A stretch of DNA of 62,645 nucleotides from Fibrobacter sp. (GCA_017642335.1 JAGCPF010000053.1:1-62645); one strand, 5' to 3'; numbered from the stretch's first letter, positions 1-7,570 are shown. The notes: a model not told the origin generated them from the letters alone. Numbers and translations: made by a program.

Positions 1-184
<184 letters not shown>

Positions 185-199
185 TTACGCCCATACATA

Positions 200-216
200 A
201 GCAAAACCCGTGCCAA
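200..216 (-). promoter_or_regulatory. Sigma-54 (-24/-12) promoter of dnaK
   Basis: On the minus strand this reads TTGGCACGGGTTTTGCT. It matches every position of the RpoN consensus YTGGCACGrNNNTTGCW, with the GG and GC dinucleotides correctly spaced. Transcription would start near position 190, giving a leader of about 65 nt before the dnaK ATG. The match is seen directly; activity is inferred. Confidence 0.75.
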
Positions 217-245
217 ATGCTAATAACTGGCAAAAAACGGCCATT

Positions 246-313
246 TTGTTTCGTTCTGAAACAAGAAAGCGGCGGAAAAAGGGGTAAAACAGGCTTGTTT
301 CATTATGAAATGG
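246..313. promoter_or_regulatory. Paired palindromic sites upstream of the dnaK sigma-54 promoter
   Basis: Positions 246-264 read TTGTTTC-GTTCT-GAAACAA, a perfect 7-bp inverted repeat with a 5-nt centre. Positions 295-313 read TTGTTTC-ATTAT-GAAATGG, a partial second copy with the same 5-nt spacing. The centres are 49 bp apart and lie about 40-90 bp upstream of the -24 element, where an AAA+ enhancer-binding protein would be expected to bind. That role is an inference. Confidence 0.5.
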
Positions 314-344
314 TAGGAAGTTGGCAGTAGGAAGTAGACAGAGG

Positions 345-404
345 ATTGTCTTTGCGAGCCACACTTGCTCCGAGCGAAGCGTGGGAGGCTGGCGAAGCAA
401 TCTC
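345..404. repeat. REP-type intergenic palindrome
   Basis: A member of the dispersed family with core TTGCGAG...GAAGCAATCTC around a hairpin-forming centre. Other copies lie at 426-465, 12635-12668, 19862-19901 and, inverted, 20204-20241. It sits in the dnaK/FISUMP gap, where no gene is convincing. Confidence 0.7.
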
Positions 405-425
405 AAAAAAGAAGCGGGGAGCAGG

Positions 426-465
426 ATTGTCATTGCGAACCCCGAATAGGGGTGAAGCAATCCCT
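426..465. repeat. REP-type intergenic palindrome, second copy
   Basis: It reads TTGTCATTGCGAA, then CCCC-GAATA-GGGG, then TGAAGCAATCC: the same family as the preceding element with a different hairpin centre. Downstream, 466-600 is GC-rich with another hairpin (GGGGAGG/CCTCCCC near 475-496) and the motif AAATAACGCCGGGG at 572-585, which recurs at 3260-3273. Confidence 0.7.
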
Positions 466-640
466 AAAAAAGGAGGGGAGGGGGAAGCCTCCCCCTGGTT
501 CGCACTCCGTTGCTCACCACCCCCTCGTGCGGGCGCTCGCCGCCCCGCAACGCCCCGGCCCCTCCGCAAAAAAATAACGCCGGGGGAGAACCCAGCGTAT
601 TCTGTCGATAGAAATGTCGTCGTTTAGGATGAGTCGGGGG

Positions 641-1762
641 CTAATTGTCCTTTACGCAACGGACCGAAACGAAATTTGATTGTTCCATAGACCTATCATC
701 ATAAAAAAACTTAGCACTCACATCAAAAAACGCCACTTTAACATATCTAGATTCCGATGCTTTTGTAAATGTCCAAAAAACCGAACCCGTATAAAACTTT
801 TTTGAGTAATAACCACTCCCATTTAAAATAGAAATTCCAATCTTGTTTGAAGACCATTTATTTGCGACATTTTTCCATTCAGTAAATGTGGGTATTCGCC
901 ATCCATTTGGACATATTCCTTGCATATTTAGAGAATCTTTATTTTCAATAAAATCACGGGGACTTACTTCTACTGAATCATACCCCAATGTTACTGGTAA
1001 ATTATATAATCTACCATATTTTTCACAATTAGATGGCTCATTGTTTAAACAAATTGCATCGTCCGCAATTTGTTCATCAAAATAATTCAAATTCTCAGCC
1101 ATCCATGTTTGTGAGCCGATTGTCACAACTTTATACACTTGATTATCTCGCGAATCTATAATCGTGTCATATACGACATTCTTGTCTAAATAAGCCCAAT
1201 TGGATTTATAATACTCGCTAGAACTTGAGACATCGTCTTCGCTGCTCGAACTGTTTTCCGCCACGCTTGAAGAGGATTCCACAACAGATGACGAAGACGG
1301 CACCTCGCTAGACGAACTTTCAACCGACGAAGAGGATTCCGCCACGCTCGAAGAACTCTTTTCCGAAGAAGACGACCCCACGACAACATCCGAAGAACTG
1401 CTGCCAGCCGCCCCCTCGCTCGATGACGACTTTTCGCCCTTGCCGCTGCTGCTGGACTCAACTTTTCCGGAACTCGACGAGGCTTTCCCGTCGCTGGAAG
1501 AACTGCCATCGACCGCCTTCTCGCTCGACGAAGACCCATCCGACTCCGCCGACTGCGGAGCCTGCCCAGAACTAGTCGACGGGCTCTCGGTGACACTCGA
1601 AGACGAACTGTTGCCAGGAACAACATCGTCGCTGGAGGAGGAGTGGGTAACCTCGCTATCCGCAGGCCCCGCCGGGGAATCGCCCGAACCGTCGTCCCCG
1701 CAAGCATTGCCAAGCAACGCCGCCATAACAACCATTCCCCCCAAAACAAACTTCTTCAGCAT
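641..1762 (-). CDS. FISUMP-domain lipoprotein with long poly-Ser linker
   Basis: A 373-residue secreted protein. The start at 1762 gives MLKKFVLGGMVVMAALLGNAC, a signal peptide ending in a lipobox-like Cys, with GAGG placed before ATG. Residues ~25-190 are a low-complexity linker of SSSS blocks. The C-terminal ~170 residues are a FISUMP (Fib_succ_major) domain, shown by QTWMAENLNY, YGRLYNLP, GICPNGWRIPTFTEW and a closing SVRCVKDN. The domain's function is not established; in Fibrobacter it is found on surface lipoproteins. A truncated copy of its 5' end lies at 3251-3358, and the ATPase between them suggests a duplication. The linker near codons 90-100 contains a REP-like stretch (translated STSSGQAP). 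Confidence 0.88.
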   Translation of the reverse strand: MLKKFVLGGMVVMAALLGNACGDDGSGDSPAGPADSEVTHSSSSDDVVPGNSSSSSVTESPSTSSGQAPQSAESDGSSSSEKAVDGSSSSDGKASSSSGKVESSSSGKGEKSSSSEGAAGSSSSDVVVGSSSSEKSSSSVAESSSSVESSSSEVPSSSSVVESSSSVAENSSSSEDDVSSSSEYYKSNWAYLDKNVVYDTIIDSRDNQVYKVVTIGSQTWMAENLNYFDEQIADDAICLNNEPSNCEKYGRLYNLPVTLGYDSVEVSPRDFIENKDSLNMQGICPNGWRIPTFTEWKNVANKWSSNKIGISILNGSGYYSKKFYTGSVFWTFTKASESRYVKVAFFDVSAKFFYDDRSMEQSNFVSVRCVKDN

Positions 1763-1816
1763 AAATAACCTCACCCCTAAATATAACCCAAACCCCGCCC
1801 CAAAACAACCACCCCG
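1670..1816. repeat. 147-bp direct repeat, left copy
   Basis: This covers the first ~31 codons of the FISUMP gene plus its upstream region. It is about 96% identical, without gaps, to 3266-3412 (six mismatches counted by eye). The pair brackets the ATPase gene and defines a 1596-bp unit. Confidence 0.9.
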
Positions 1817-1932
1817 CGCCCATACACGCCGACATCTCAAGAAAAATGCCGTGAAATTGCGTTTTTACAATGAATTCGGCATTTTTCTTCCAAAAATACA
1901 AAACAAAAATGAACAAAAATACAAAACAAAAC

Positions 1933-1961
1933 TTGACAATTTTACAAAACGAACATATATT
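1933..1961 (+). promoter_or_regulatory. Consensus promoter of the ATPase gene, probably leaderless
   Basis: TTGACA (1933-1938), a 17-nt spacer, then TATATT (1956-1961). The ATG at 1969 is 7 nt past the -10 box, so the transcript should begin at or next to the start codon. There is no Shine-Dalgarno sequence. Confidence 0.75.
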
Positions 1962-1968
1962 GGTAAAT

Positions 1969-3261
1969 ATGAAAACGTATTTTCCCAGAATGGTTGACGA
2001 CGAACTGGACCTGAGGCTTCGTTCCTCGGGGGCCGTTCTTATAGTCGGTCCCAAATGGTGCGGCAAGACTACGACGGCAGAACAAAAAGCCCAAAGCGTC
2101 GTCAAGATGCAGGATCCCGACTTCAGGGAGAGTTATCTTGCAACCGTATCGATTAAACCGTCTTTATTGCTGAAAGGGGAAAATCCTCGATTGATTGACG
2201 AATGGCAGGACGCCCCCATTCTGTGGGACGCCGTCCGCACGGAAGTGGACCGTAGGGGAGAAGACGGGCTCTTTATCTTGACGGGTTCTTCCAGTTTTGA
2301 TCTTTCAAAGACAATCCATTCGGGAACGGGGAGAATATCACGATTGAAGATGCTCCCCATGAGTCTTTTCGAATCACAGGAATCCAATGGTCAAATATCA
2401 CTTTCAAAACTGTTTGACGAACCCGAAAGCGATATTGACGGGATTACGTCAAGCCTTTCGATAGAGCAACTAATTCATGCCGCTTGCCGTGGCGGGTGGC
2501 CGGCCGCTCTTTTCAAGAAAGGCGATGATGCCCAACTTGTCGTCGCGCAGGACTATCTTGAAAACATCTGCCAGACCGACATATCCACGGTTGACGGAGT
2601 CGAAAGAAACCCCAAATGGACAAAGGCTATCCTAAAATCGTATGCCCGGAATGTCTCAACCTTGGCAAAGACCTCCAGCATCCATAAGGATATTCTATCG
2701 GAATCGGACAATTTTTCCATAATAACACTGGATTCCTACTTAAACGCGCTACGCAGACTATTCGTCATAGAAGATCTGGACGCCTGGAGTCCATCCATCC
2801 GTTCCGCCACATCTATCCGTTCAGGGAAGAAGAGGGAATTTTCCGACCCATCGATTGCCGTTGCGGCGATGGGCGTCTCTCCCGAATACTTCTACACTGA
2901 CCTGAAAACTTTCGGTTTTGTTTTCGAGACGCTTTGCATCAGGGACTTGAAGGTCTATTCACAAAAACTACGTGGCGAACTTTCTTATTATCGCGACAGG
3001 ACCGGGCTCGAGGCCGATGCCGTGTTGCATTTGAATGACGGACGCTATGCCTTGATAGAATTTAAGCTGGGGAGTCGCGAAATTGAGGAAGGAGCAAAGC
3101 ACCTGACGACTTTAAAGGAACTTATACGGGAACACAATAAGAAAAGCGACAAAATTCAGCTTCGTGAACCGGACCTGCTGATGGTTGTCACGGGCGGGCA
3201 AATGGCATATACGCGACCTGACGGTGTAAAAGTCATCCCAATTGGCTGCCTTAGGGACTAA
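1969..3261 (+). CDS. AAA ATPase with DUF4143-type C-terminal domain
   Basis: A 430-residue cytoplasmic protein of the AAA_14/DUF4143 family, widespread accessory P-loop ATPases of unproven function. Walker A is GPKWCGKTT (residues 27-35) and Walker B is RLIDEWQ (~74-80), followed by an LTGSSS sensor-like segment near 107. The C-terminal part contains FETLCIRDL and a D...IEFK pattern (EADAVLHLN, YALIEFKLG) resembling a PD-(D/E)XK nuclease fold, often seen in this family. I chose M34 of the longer frame (MKTYFPRM) because the ATG lies 7 nt past a consensus -10 box. The gene lies between 147-bp direct repeats derived from the neighbouring FISUMP gene, pointing to insertion or duplication. Confidence 0.85.
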   Translation: MKTYFPRMVDDELDLRLRSSGAVLIVGPKWCGKTTTAEQKAQSVVKMQDPDFRESYLATVSIKPSLLLKGENPRLIDEWQDAPILWDAVRTEVDRRGEDGLFILTGSSSFDLSKTIHSGTGRISRLKMLPMSLFESQESNGQISLSKLFDEPESDIDGITSSLSIEQLIHAACRGGWPAALFKKGDDAQLVVAQDYLENICQTDISTVDGVERNPKWTKAILKSYARNVSTLAKTSSIHKDILSESDNFSIITLDSYLNALRRLFVIEDLDAWSPSIRSATSIRSGKKREFSDPSIAVAAMGVSPEYFYTDLKTFGFVFETLCIRDLKVYSQKLRGELSYYRDRTGLEADAVLHLNDGRYALIEFKLGSREIEEGAKHLTTLKELIREHNKKSDKIQLREPDLLMVVTGGQMAYTRPDGVKVIPIGCLRD

Positions 3262-3358
3262 ATAACGCCGGGGAATCGCTCGAACCGTCGTCCCCGCAAG
3301 CATTGCCAAGCAACGCCGCCACCACAACCATTCCCCCCAGAACAAACTTCTTCAGCAT
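3251..3358 (-). pseudogene. Truncated duplicate of the FISUMP lipoprotein 5' end
   Basis: It encodes the same signal peptide as the gene at 641-1762 (MLKKFVLGGMVVVAALLGNAC), keeps its ribosome binding site and 5' flank, then runs out after 35 codons inside the 3' end of the ATPase gene. The linker and FISUMP domain are missing. It is a gene remnant created by the duplication; a short lipopeptide could still be made. Confidence 0.8.
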
Positions 3359-3412
3359 AAATAACCTCACCCCTAAATATAACCTATACCCCGCCCCAAA
3401 ACAACCACCCCG
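3266..3412. repeat. 147-bp direct repeat, right copy
   Basis: Partner of 1670-1816. Its left boundary coincides with AAATAACGCCGGGG (3260-3273), a 14-mer also found downstream of the intact FISUMP gene at 572-585. A deletion between CGCCGGGG microhomologies could have removed the body of a second FISUMP gene. Confidence 0.9.
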
Positions 3413-3476
3413 TAACCAAACACCACTAAAGCGCTCCGAACCGCAAATCATGCGGCACTTCGTATTTGATAGTCCT

Positions 3477-3755
3477 TTATTTTCCGAACAAATCTGAATG
3501 AGAGCCGGTCGCGGTCGCCGAAAGAATTAGTTCGTCATTAAATATTTGGTACATTAGGGGCCAATCTGGCTCAATATGGCATTCTCTAAAATCAGACAGT
3601 GTTCCGGCCAGTTGATGATCTCGATTATTGGGCGGAAGCGGTTCACCCTTCGACAGCTTGTCCAAAACGGCAATTAGCTTGTTCAGGTCTTTGCCGCGCT
3701 TTTTCATAATCTTGACATCATGCTTCATGCGGTTGGTGTACTTAATCTGAAGCAA
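3477..3755 (-). CDS. YafQ/RelE-family mRNA interferase toxin
   Basis: A 92-residue basic protein of the RelE/ParE fold, YafQ subgroup, which cleaves mRNA on the ribosome. Typical features are LNKLIAVLDKLSKGEPLP, the substrate-loop segment NNRDHQLAGTLSDFRECHIEPDWPLMYQI and a C-terminal TGSHSDLF with the catalytic-type His. The best start is TTG at 3755, three bases after the antitoxin stop, with GGAGG inside the last antitoxin codons as its ribosome binding site, so the two are translationally coupled. Length and order (antitoxin first) fit type II modules. Confidence 0.88.
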   Translation of the reverse strand: MLQIKYTNRMKHDVKIMKKRGKDLNKLIAVLDKLSKGEPLPPNNRDHQLAGTLSDFRECHIEPDWPLMYQIFNDELILSATATGSHSDLFGK

Positions 3756-3758
3756 CGG

Positions 3759-4022
3759 CTATTCCTCCAACATGGAGGCGACAGCGTCCGCTGCCGTGGC
3801 ATAGGGACCATGGAGATTTTTGCGACTACGGGTATCTTCAACAGCCTTCTCCAATGACAAGTCTTCAGGGGCATGGCGAACATCAAAGGGAATTCCATTA
3901 TGCTCAATGGCAAAAGTCAAGAAAATACGGATAGCTGTAGAGGTATCCATACCGAGAGACTGGAACAAATCGTCCGACTTCTTTTTCAGGTCGTCGTCGA
4001 CCCTCATTTGCAGTGTAGCCAT
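3759..4022 (-). CDS. RelB/DinJ-family antitoxin
   Basis: An 87-residue partner of the toxin at 3477-3755. The N-terminus MATLQMRVDDDLKKKSDDLFQSLGMDTSTAIRIFL is a ribbon-helix-helix DNA-binding domain of the DinJ type; the acidic C-terminal half would wrap the toxin. Start chosen with AAGGAG 7 nt upstream. Two matching palindromes in and upstream of the promoter (next entry) are the likely autoregulatory operators. Confidence 0.9.
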   Translation of the reverse strand: MATLQMRVDDDLKKKSDDLFQSLGMDTSTAIRIFLTFAIEHNGIPFDVRHAPEDLSLEKAVEDTRSRKNLHGPYATAADAVASMLEE

Positions 4023-4041
4023 AATTGACTCCTTTTTTTTA

Positions 4042-4098
4042 AATATACATTATTTGTAGTTACAAATCAATAAACAAATATGAAATTGTATCTACAAA
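4042..4098 (-). promoter_or_regulatory. Promoter with twin operators for the RelB/YafQ operon
   Basis: On the minus strand: TTGATT (4070-4065), a 17-nt spacer, TATATT (4047-4042). A palindrome with half-sites TTTGTA/TACAAA lies within the spacer (4053-4066). A near-identical copy (ATTGTATCTACAAA on plus) lies at 4085-4098, centres 32 bp (three helical turns) apart. This geometry suits cooperative binding of an RHH antitoxin complex. Confidence 0.7.
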
Positions 4099-4136
4099 TA
4101 CGCATTTTGTGCTAAAAAAGGGGCTCAATATAGAAT

Positions 4137-4502
4137 TTACTTGCTAAAGTCAAAGAATGCTGCGGGATCTGTTCCGAAGATTTCGCCGAGTTTTATCGCC
4201 ATCTTGCGGGATACCGCCCTGCGTCCGTTTTCCATGGCGCAGAGGTTCTGGACCTGAATTCCAAGTTTCTCGGCGAGAGTGACCTGCGACCAGTTGCGCA
4301 AATCGCGGTTCGCGACAATCATTTCGCCGGGAGTGGAATCCAGATTCTTGAACCAGTCGGACTCCTCGAAGGGAATGGAATCCTCGTTCTTGCAGACCGC
4401 GACATTTTCGGGCTTGTAGGTATCCTTCAAGAACCTGACAAGCGGAGCAGGGATATGCTTCGCACGGATTTCAATACGGGGCTTTTTCACGACTGCCAGC
4501 AT
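4137..4502 (-). CDS. XRE-family transcriptional regulator (orphan antitoxin-like)
   Basis: A 121-residue protein with a C-terminal helix-turn-helix: LRNWSQVTLAEKLGIQVQNLCAMENGRRAVSRKMAIKLGEIF, the Cro/CI (HTH_3) pattern, preceded by ~65 residues of unknown type. I place the start at ATG 4502. A longer TTG start at 4538 would overlap the -35 box. The ATG lies 7 nt after a -10 box with no ribosome binding site, so the message is probably leaderless. It resembles antitoxins of two-gene modules, but no toxin partner is adjacent. A 24-bp copy of its 3' end recurs at 4587-4610. Confidence 0.8.
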   Translation of the reverse strand: MLAVVKKPRIEIRAKHIPAPLVRFLKDTYKPENVAVCKNEDSIPFEESDWFKNLDSTPGEMIVANRDLRNWSQVTLAEKLGIQVQNLCAMENGRRAVSRKMAIKLGEIFGTDPAAFFDFSK

Positions 4503-4509
4503 AGAATTG

Positions 4510-4538
4510 AAAATAATCAATTTTTGATTATCAGTCAA
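4510..4538 (-). promoter_or_regulatory. Promoter and operator of the XRE regulator
   Basis: On the minus strand: TTGACT (4538-4533), a 17-nt spacer, TATTTT (4515-4510), 7 nt, ATG. A perfect inverted repeat ATAATCAA-AAA-TTGATTAT (4513-4531) fills the spacer, an ideal autorepression site. Confidence 0.7.
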
Positions 4539-4586
4539 TAGGGTTGAACATTAATAAAAAAATCCTCCGCAGGGGAGTTTTCTCCC

Positions 4587-4610
4587 TTTACTTGCTAAAG
4601 TCAAAGAATG
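4587..4610 (-). pseudogene. Remnant of a second XRE gene 3' end
   Basis: These 24 bp are identical to 4136-4159, the last codons (FFDFSK-stop) of the XRE gene. Identity ends sharply on both sides, leaving a scar of a lost or recombined second copy. Confidence 0.6.
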
Positions 4611-4614
4611 TTGT

Positions 4615-4653
4615 GAAAACACAAAGCCCGTGTGGCAAAGCGTCACACGGGCT
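4615..4653 (-). terminator. Rho-independent terminator of the lichenase gene
   Basis: A perfect 10-bp stem AGCCCGTGTG/CACACGGGCT (4625-4634 with 4644-4653) with a 9-nt loop, followed on the minus strand by TTTGTGTTTT. Confidence 0.85.
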
Positions 4654-4681
4654 GGTTGTTTGGGGGTGGGATTCTTATGGG

Positions 4682-5785
4682 TTATTTGGAGAAAACTTTG
4701 ATGTGGTTGGCGCTATTCTTGTTGACCTTCGCACCCTTCGCATTGAAGTGGCGCAAGTCAATCCTGTACTGTTCCGGATAAGCCGATAGCGGGATGCGAG
4801 CCGGCGGATTCTGCTGGACGCTGCTGGAAGATTCCGGAGCCGGCGGGGCGATCTGTTGCTGAGCGCTGCTGCTGGAGGATTCCGGAGTTGGCGGGGTTAC
4901 CTGCTGCGAACTGCTCGAAGCGGTCACGGGCGAAGAACTCGACGTGGGTGTCTGGCTCTTCAGGTCGCCTTCGGGATCGGTGGGCATCTGGCCGTTGAAG
5001 CCTTCCTGGCCCTTCTTGGTGAGGGCGATGATGACCATGCCGTCCTTGGTGAAGATGTTGCTCGGGCTGATATCGACGCGGTTGCCGTCAAACGTCCAGT
5101 CGCCCTTTAGCCAGCGGCTGCTGTTGAATGTGTCGAAATCGTCGCTCCAGTCCAGAGTAAAGTCGCTGCCGTTTTCGCCTGCGCCCGGGGTGTACTTGTA
5201 GACCTTGACCCAGTTGATGAACTGGTAGATCGGCAAGATGTTGTCGTTCCATGCGCCGACCCAGCCAGCGTCTTCGTGGGACCAGAGGTTGAAGCGGAGG
5301 CCTTGTTCCTTCTTGCCAAGGTCCTGCACCTGGTTCTTGTCGTTCTGACCCTTGACTGTCTTGCGGACGACCTTACCGTCCAAAGTCCATGCCACGTAAT
5401 CCGGAGTCCATTCCATGCCGTAGGTGTGGAAGGATTCGTTGGATGCGGGGTTGATGGCGTGGTGGTCTTCGCTGGTCACCTTGCGGTCCGGTTGTCCGTT
5501 TCCGGGGCCGAAGCCTGTAATGATGTTGGACTGGAAGCTGTTGGGGTTCTTGCCCAAGATTTCGATATCCACTTCGACCCAGGGTTCATTTCCGCCCAGG
5601 TAGGAATCGTTGTGGTAGAGGAACATGGAACTGACGGTCCCCGAACCGGCTGCCATTTTCATGCGCGCTTCGAACTTGCCGTACATCCAGGTCTCGCTGG
5701 TATAAAGTTCAGCACCGGAATAGTCTTTTGCGCTCACAGCAGCTACCGCCAATAGTCCAAGTATTAAAGTCTTTTTCAATGTCAT
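4682..5785 (-). CDS. Circularly permuted GH16 lichenase (beta-1,3-1,4-glucanase), secreted
   Basis: A 367-residue secreted enzyme cutting mixed-linkage beta-glucan. It begins with a signal peptide (MTLKKTLILGLLAVAAVSA, likely cut before KDYSGAEL). The catalytic strand is WVEVDIEILGK with E71, D73 and E75 as the catalytic triad of the family. The segment SRWLKGDWTFDGNRVD, N-terminal in Bacillus lichenases, lies C-terminal here: the natural circular permutation known from the F. succinogenes enzyme. A Ser/Pro/Gln-rich linker with repeated PESSSS follows, then a basic C-terminal tail (NAKGAKVNKNS) also seen in the F. succinogenes protein. Start 5785 has GGGGA upstream. It is transcribed divergently from the gene at 6069. 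Confidence 0.95.
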   Translation of the reverse strand: MTLKKTLILGLLAVAAVSAKDYSGAELYTSETWMYGKFEARMKMAAGSGTVSSMFLYHNDSYLGGNEPWVEVDIEILGKNPNSFQSNIITGFGPGNGQPDRKVTSEDHHAINPASNESFHTYGMEWTPDYVAWTLDGKVVRKTVKGQNDKNQVQDLGKKEQGLRFNLWSHEDAGWVGAWNDNILPIYQFINWVKVYKYTPGAGENGSDFTLDWSDDFDTFNSSRWLKGDWTFDGNRVDISPSNIFTKDGMVIIALTKKGQEGFNGQMPTDPEGDLKSQTPTSSSSPVTASSSSQQVTPPTPESSSSSAQQQIAPPAPESSSSVQQNPPARIPLSAYPEQYRIDLRHFNAKGAKVNKNSANHIKVFSK

Positions 5786-6068
5786 ATATTCCCCGGCAAA
5801 CCCATACACATCCTAATTTTACTTTCTGGAAGGGGGCAAAACAAGACTTACAAGTGAAACAGAGTTATCATCTGTATCAACTGTATTATCTTTTTTGGTG
5901 GGAATATGGGGCATTTTTAGTCAAATTCGTTTGAACAGCAAAAACGAGGGCTCAAAAGAGGGACGGGCAGAATTGGTACGAATTTGCTCTGAAAATTTGT
6001 CCTCAATTCCATGCGCCGAATTAATATAAGCTATATTTCGTCTGAATTTGTTTGTTAAAAGGAGAATT

Positions 6069-7493
6069 ATGAACAATATAATCCGTTTCACTGGACTCTC
6101 TGCAGTGGTTGCAACCTTGTTTGCCTGTAGTGGCGACGAAGTCACCAAGGTATACGAAACCAATAACCCCACGGTCGGTTTGGACTTGATTGAAAAGGGT
6201 GCCGAAATGCCCGAATGCAACAAGGACAACGAAGGCAAGCTTATCTATGTGGCCGATTCCGCGATGGCTTACTTCTGCTCGAACAAAGAATGGCTGTCTT
6301 TCGGTGGCGAAAACATGAAGGGCGCCGCTGGCGAGCCGGGCGAAAAGGGCGAAACCGGTGATAAGGGCGAAAAAGGTGATAAGGGCGCCAAGGGCGCAAA
6401 AGGTGACAAGGGCGAAGACGGCAACGATGGCGAAAGCTGCTCGGCAAAGACCGTCGACGGTGGTGTTGAGGTTTCTTGCGGTGGTTCCGTCGTCGATACC
6501 TTGGTAAACGGTTCCGCTGGAGAAAGCTGCACTGCGAAGAAAATCACGGCTGGCATTGAAGTGTCCTGTGGTGGTACGGTTGTCGACACCCTCAAAAACG
6601 GTTCGTCCGGCGAAAGTTGCTCGGCAAAGGTCATTACCGAAGGCGTGCAGATTACATGCGGCTCCACGATCGTGGATACCCTGACGAACGGTACCGACGG
6701 CGACTGTTCTGCCGAAAACGACGAGAACGGCGGTGTCAAGTTCACTTGCAGCAACGGAACGTTCGTGGTGAACAACGTCCAGTGCGGTGGTGCTACCTAC
6801 GATCCGACCACAAGCTTCTGTCTTGCAGGCAAGGTTGTGGCGCTTAAGGGCGAATGCGACGGCAACGAAATCGACCAGACCAAGCAGTTCTGCGACACCC
6901 GCGATGGTCAGGCATACAACTATGTCGTCGTCAATGTTGGTGGCGAATCCCAGATCTGGATGGCACAGAACCTGAACTACTATTCTGACAAGTTGAAGGA
7001 TACTTCGGTCTGCAGCAATGGCGAAGAAACCTGCGATGATTACGGCCGTCTCTATTCCTGGTTTGCCGCTGCCGATGTGGATATATCGGCCGATGCTTCG
7101 CAGCAGGTGCTCAACCGTTTCTATCAGGGTATTTGCCCGGAAGGCTGGCATCTGCCCAACTACTATGAACTGGAAAATATCTTCTACTATTATGGATTGA
7201 TTGAAGGGATCAATGGAGCTTCGTCGGACATGTTCAGGTCTAAGACGGGTTGGGCAGAAACAGACCACGATAACAATGGTACTGACGAACTCGGGCTGAC
7301 CTTCGTTCCGTCCGGCAATGGATCCGAAGGCTCGATTGGTCAGTTCCTTATGATGTGGGGTGGCTCCGAGAAAAGGGAAGGCCGTCTTTATGATCAGGCT
7401 TATTACATCCAGATATTCAATGATGGCCCGGTTACGTATAATGCAGGGCCCAAGACAAGTATTGCCGCAGTCCGCTGCTTGATGGACAACTAA
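6069..7493 (+). CDS. FISUMP lipoprotein with collagen-like and Cys-repeat regions
   Basis: A 474-residue lipoprotein (signal ending LFAC-S; start 6069 behind AAAGGAG). Residues ~85-130 form an uninterrupted Gly-X-Y run rich in GEKGDKGAKG, a collagen-like triple-helix motif. Four imperfect ~28-residue repeats follow, of the form ESCSAK...G.EVSCGG..VDTL.NG, each with two Cys, likely disulfide-stapled. The C-terminal ~190 residues are a FISUMP domain (SQIWMAQNLNYY, YGRLYSW, GICPEGWHLPNYYELE, AAVRCLMDN). Role unknown; a stiff stalk presenting the FISUMP domain is a reasonable inference. A strong terminator follows. Confidence 0.88.
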   Translation: MNNIIRFTGLSAVVATLFACSGDEVTKVYETNNPTVGLDLIEKGAEMPECNKDNEGKLIYVADSAMAYFCSNKEWLSFGGENMKGAAGEPGEKGETGDKGEKGDKGAKGAKGDKGEDGNDGESCSAKTVDGGVEVSCGGSVVDTLVNGSAGESCTAKKITAGIEVSCGGTVVDTLKNGSSGESCSAKVITEGVQITCGSTIVDTLTNGTDGDCSAENDENGGVKFTCSNGTFVVNNVQCGGATYDPTTSFCLAGKVVALKGECDGNEIDQTKQFCDTRDGQAYNYVVVNVGGESQIWMAQNLNYYSDKLKDTSVCSNGEETCDDYGRLYSWFAAADVDISADASQQVLNRFYQGICPEGWHLPNYYELENIFYYYGLIEGINGASSDMFRSKTGWAETDHDNNGTDELGLTFVPSGNGSEGSIGQFLMMWGGSEKREGRLYDQAYYIQIFNDGPVTYNAGPKTSIAAVRCLMDN

Positions 7494-7513
7494 TTTTTGT
7501 CTAATTCGTTTTT

Positions 7514-7539
7514 ATGGCCGCCTTCGGGTGGCCATTTTT
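7514..7539 (+). terminator. Rho-independent terminator
   Basis: 9-bp stem ATGGCCGCC/GGTGGCCAT (one G-T pair) closed by a TTCG tetraloop and followed by TTTTT. It ends the 6069-7493 transcript and rules out starts of the next gene inside it. Confidence 0.9.
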
Positions 7540-7558
7540 GTATGGATGCAAAATAATC

Positions 7559-7564
7559 TATTAT
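7559..7564 (+). promoter_or_regulatory. Possible -10 box of the GH9 gene (leaderless start)
   Basis: TATTAT lies 6 nt before ATG 7571 and there is no Shine-Dalgarno sequence. A -35 match is poor (TTGTAT at 7538 with only 15-nt spacing), so this is weaker than the other leaderless candidates. Confidence 0.35.
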
Positions 7565-7570
7565 TGTGTC

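Noticed and set aside
4502..4538. TTG start at 4538 for the XRE gene
   Set aside because: That TTG is part of a TTGACT -35 box with correct spacing to TATTTT; ATG 4502 fits a leaderless start.
7514..7570. Upstream start of the GH9 gene at 7514 with an N-terminal hydrophobic segment as signal peptide
   Set aside because: These codons lie within a strong terminator hairpin and a promoter-like stretch, and the segment does not resemble a signal peptide.
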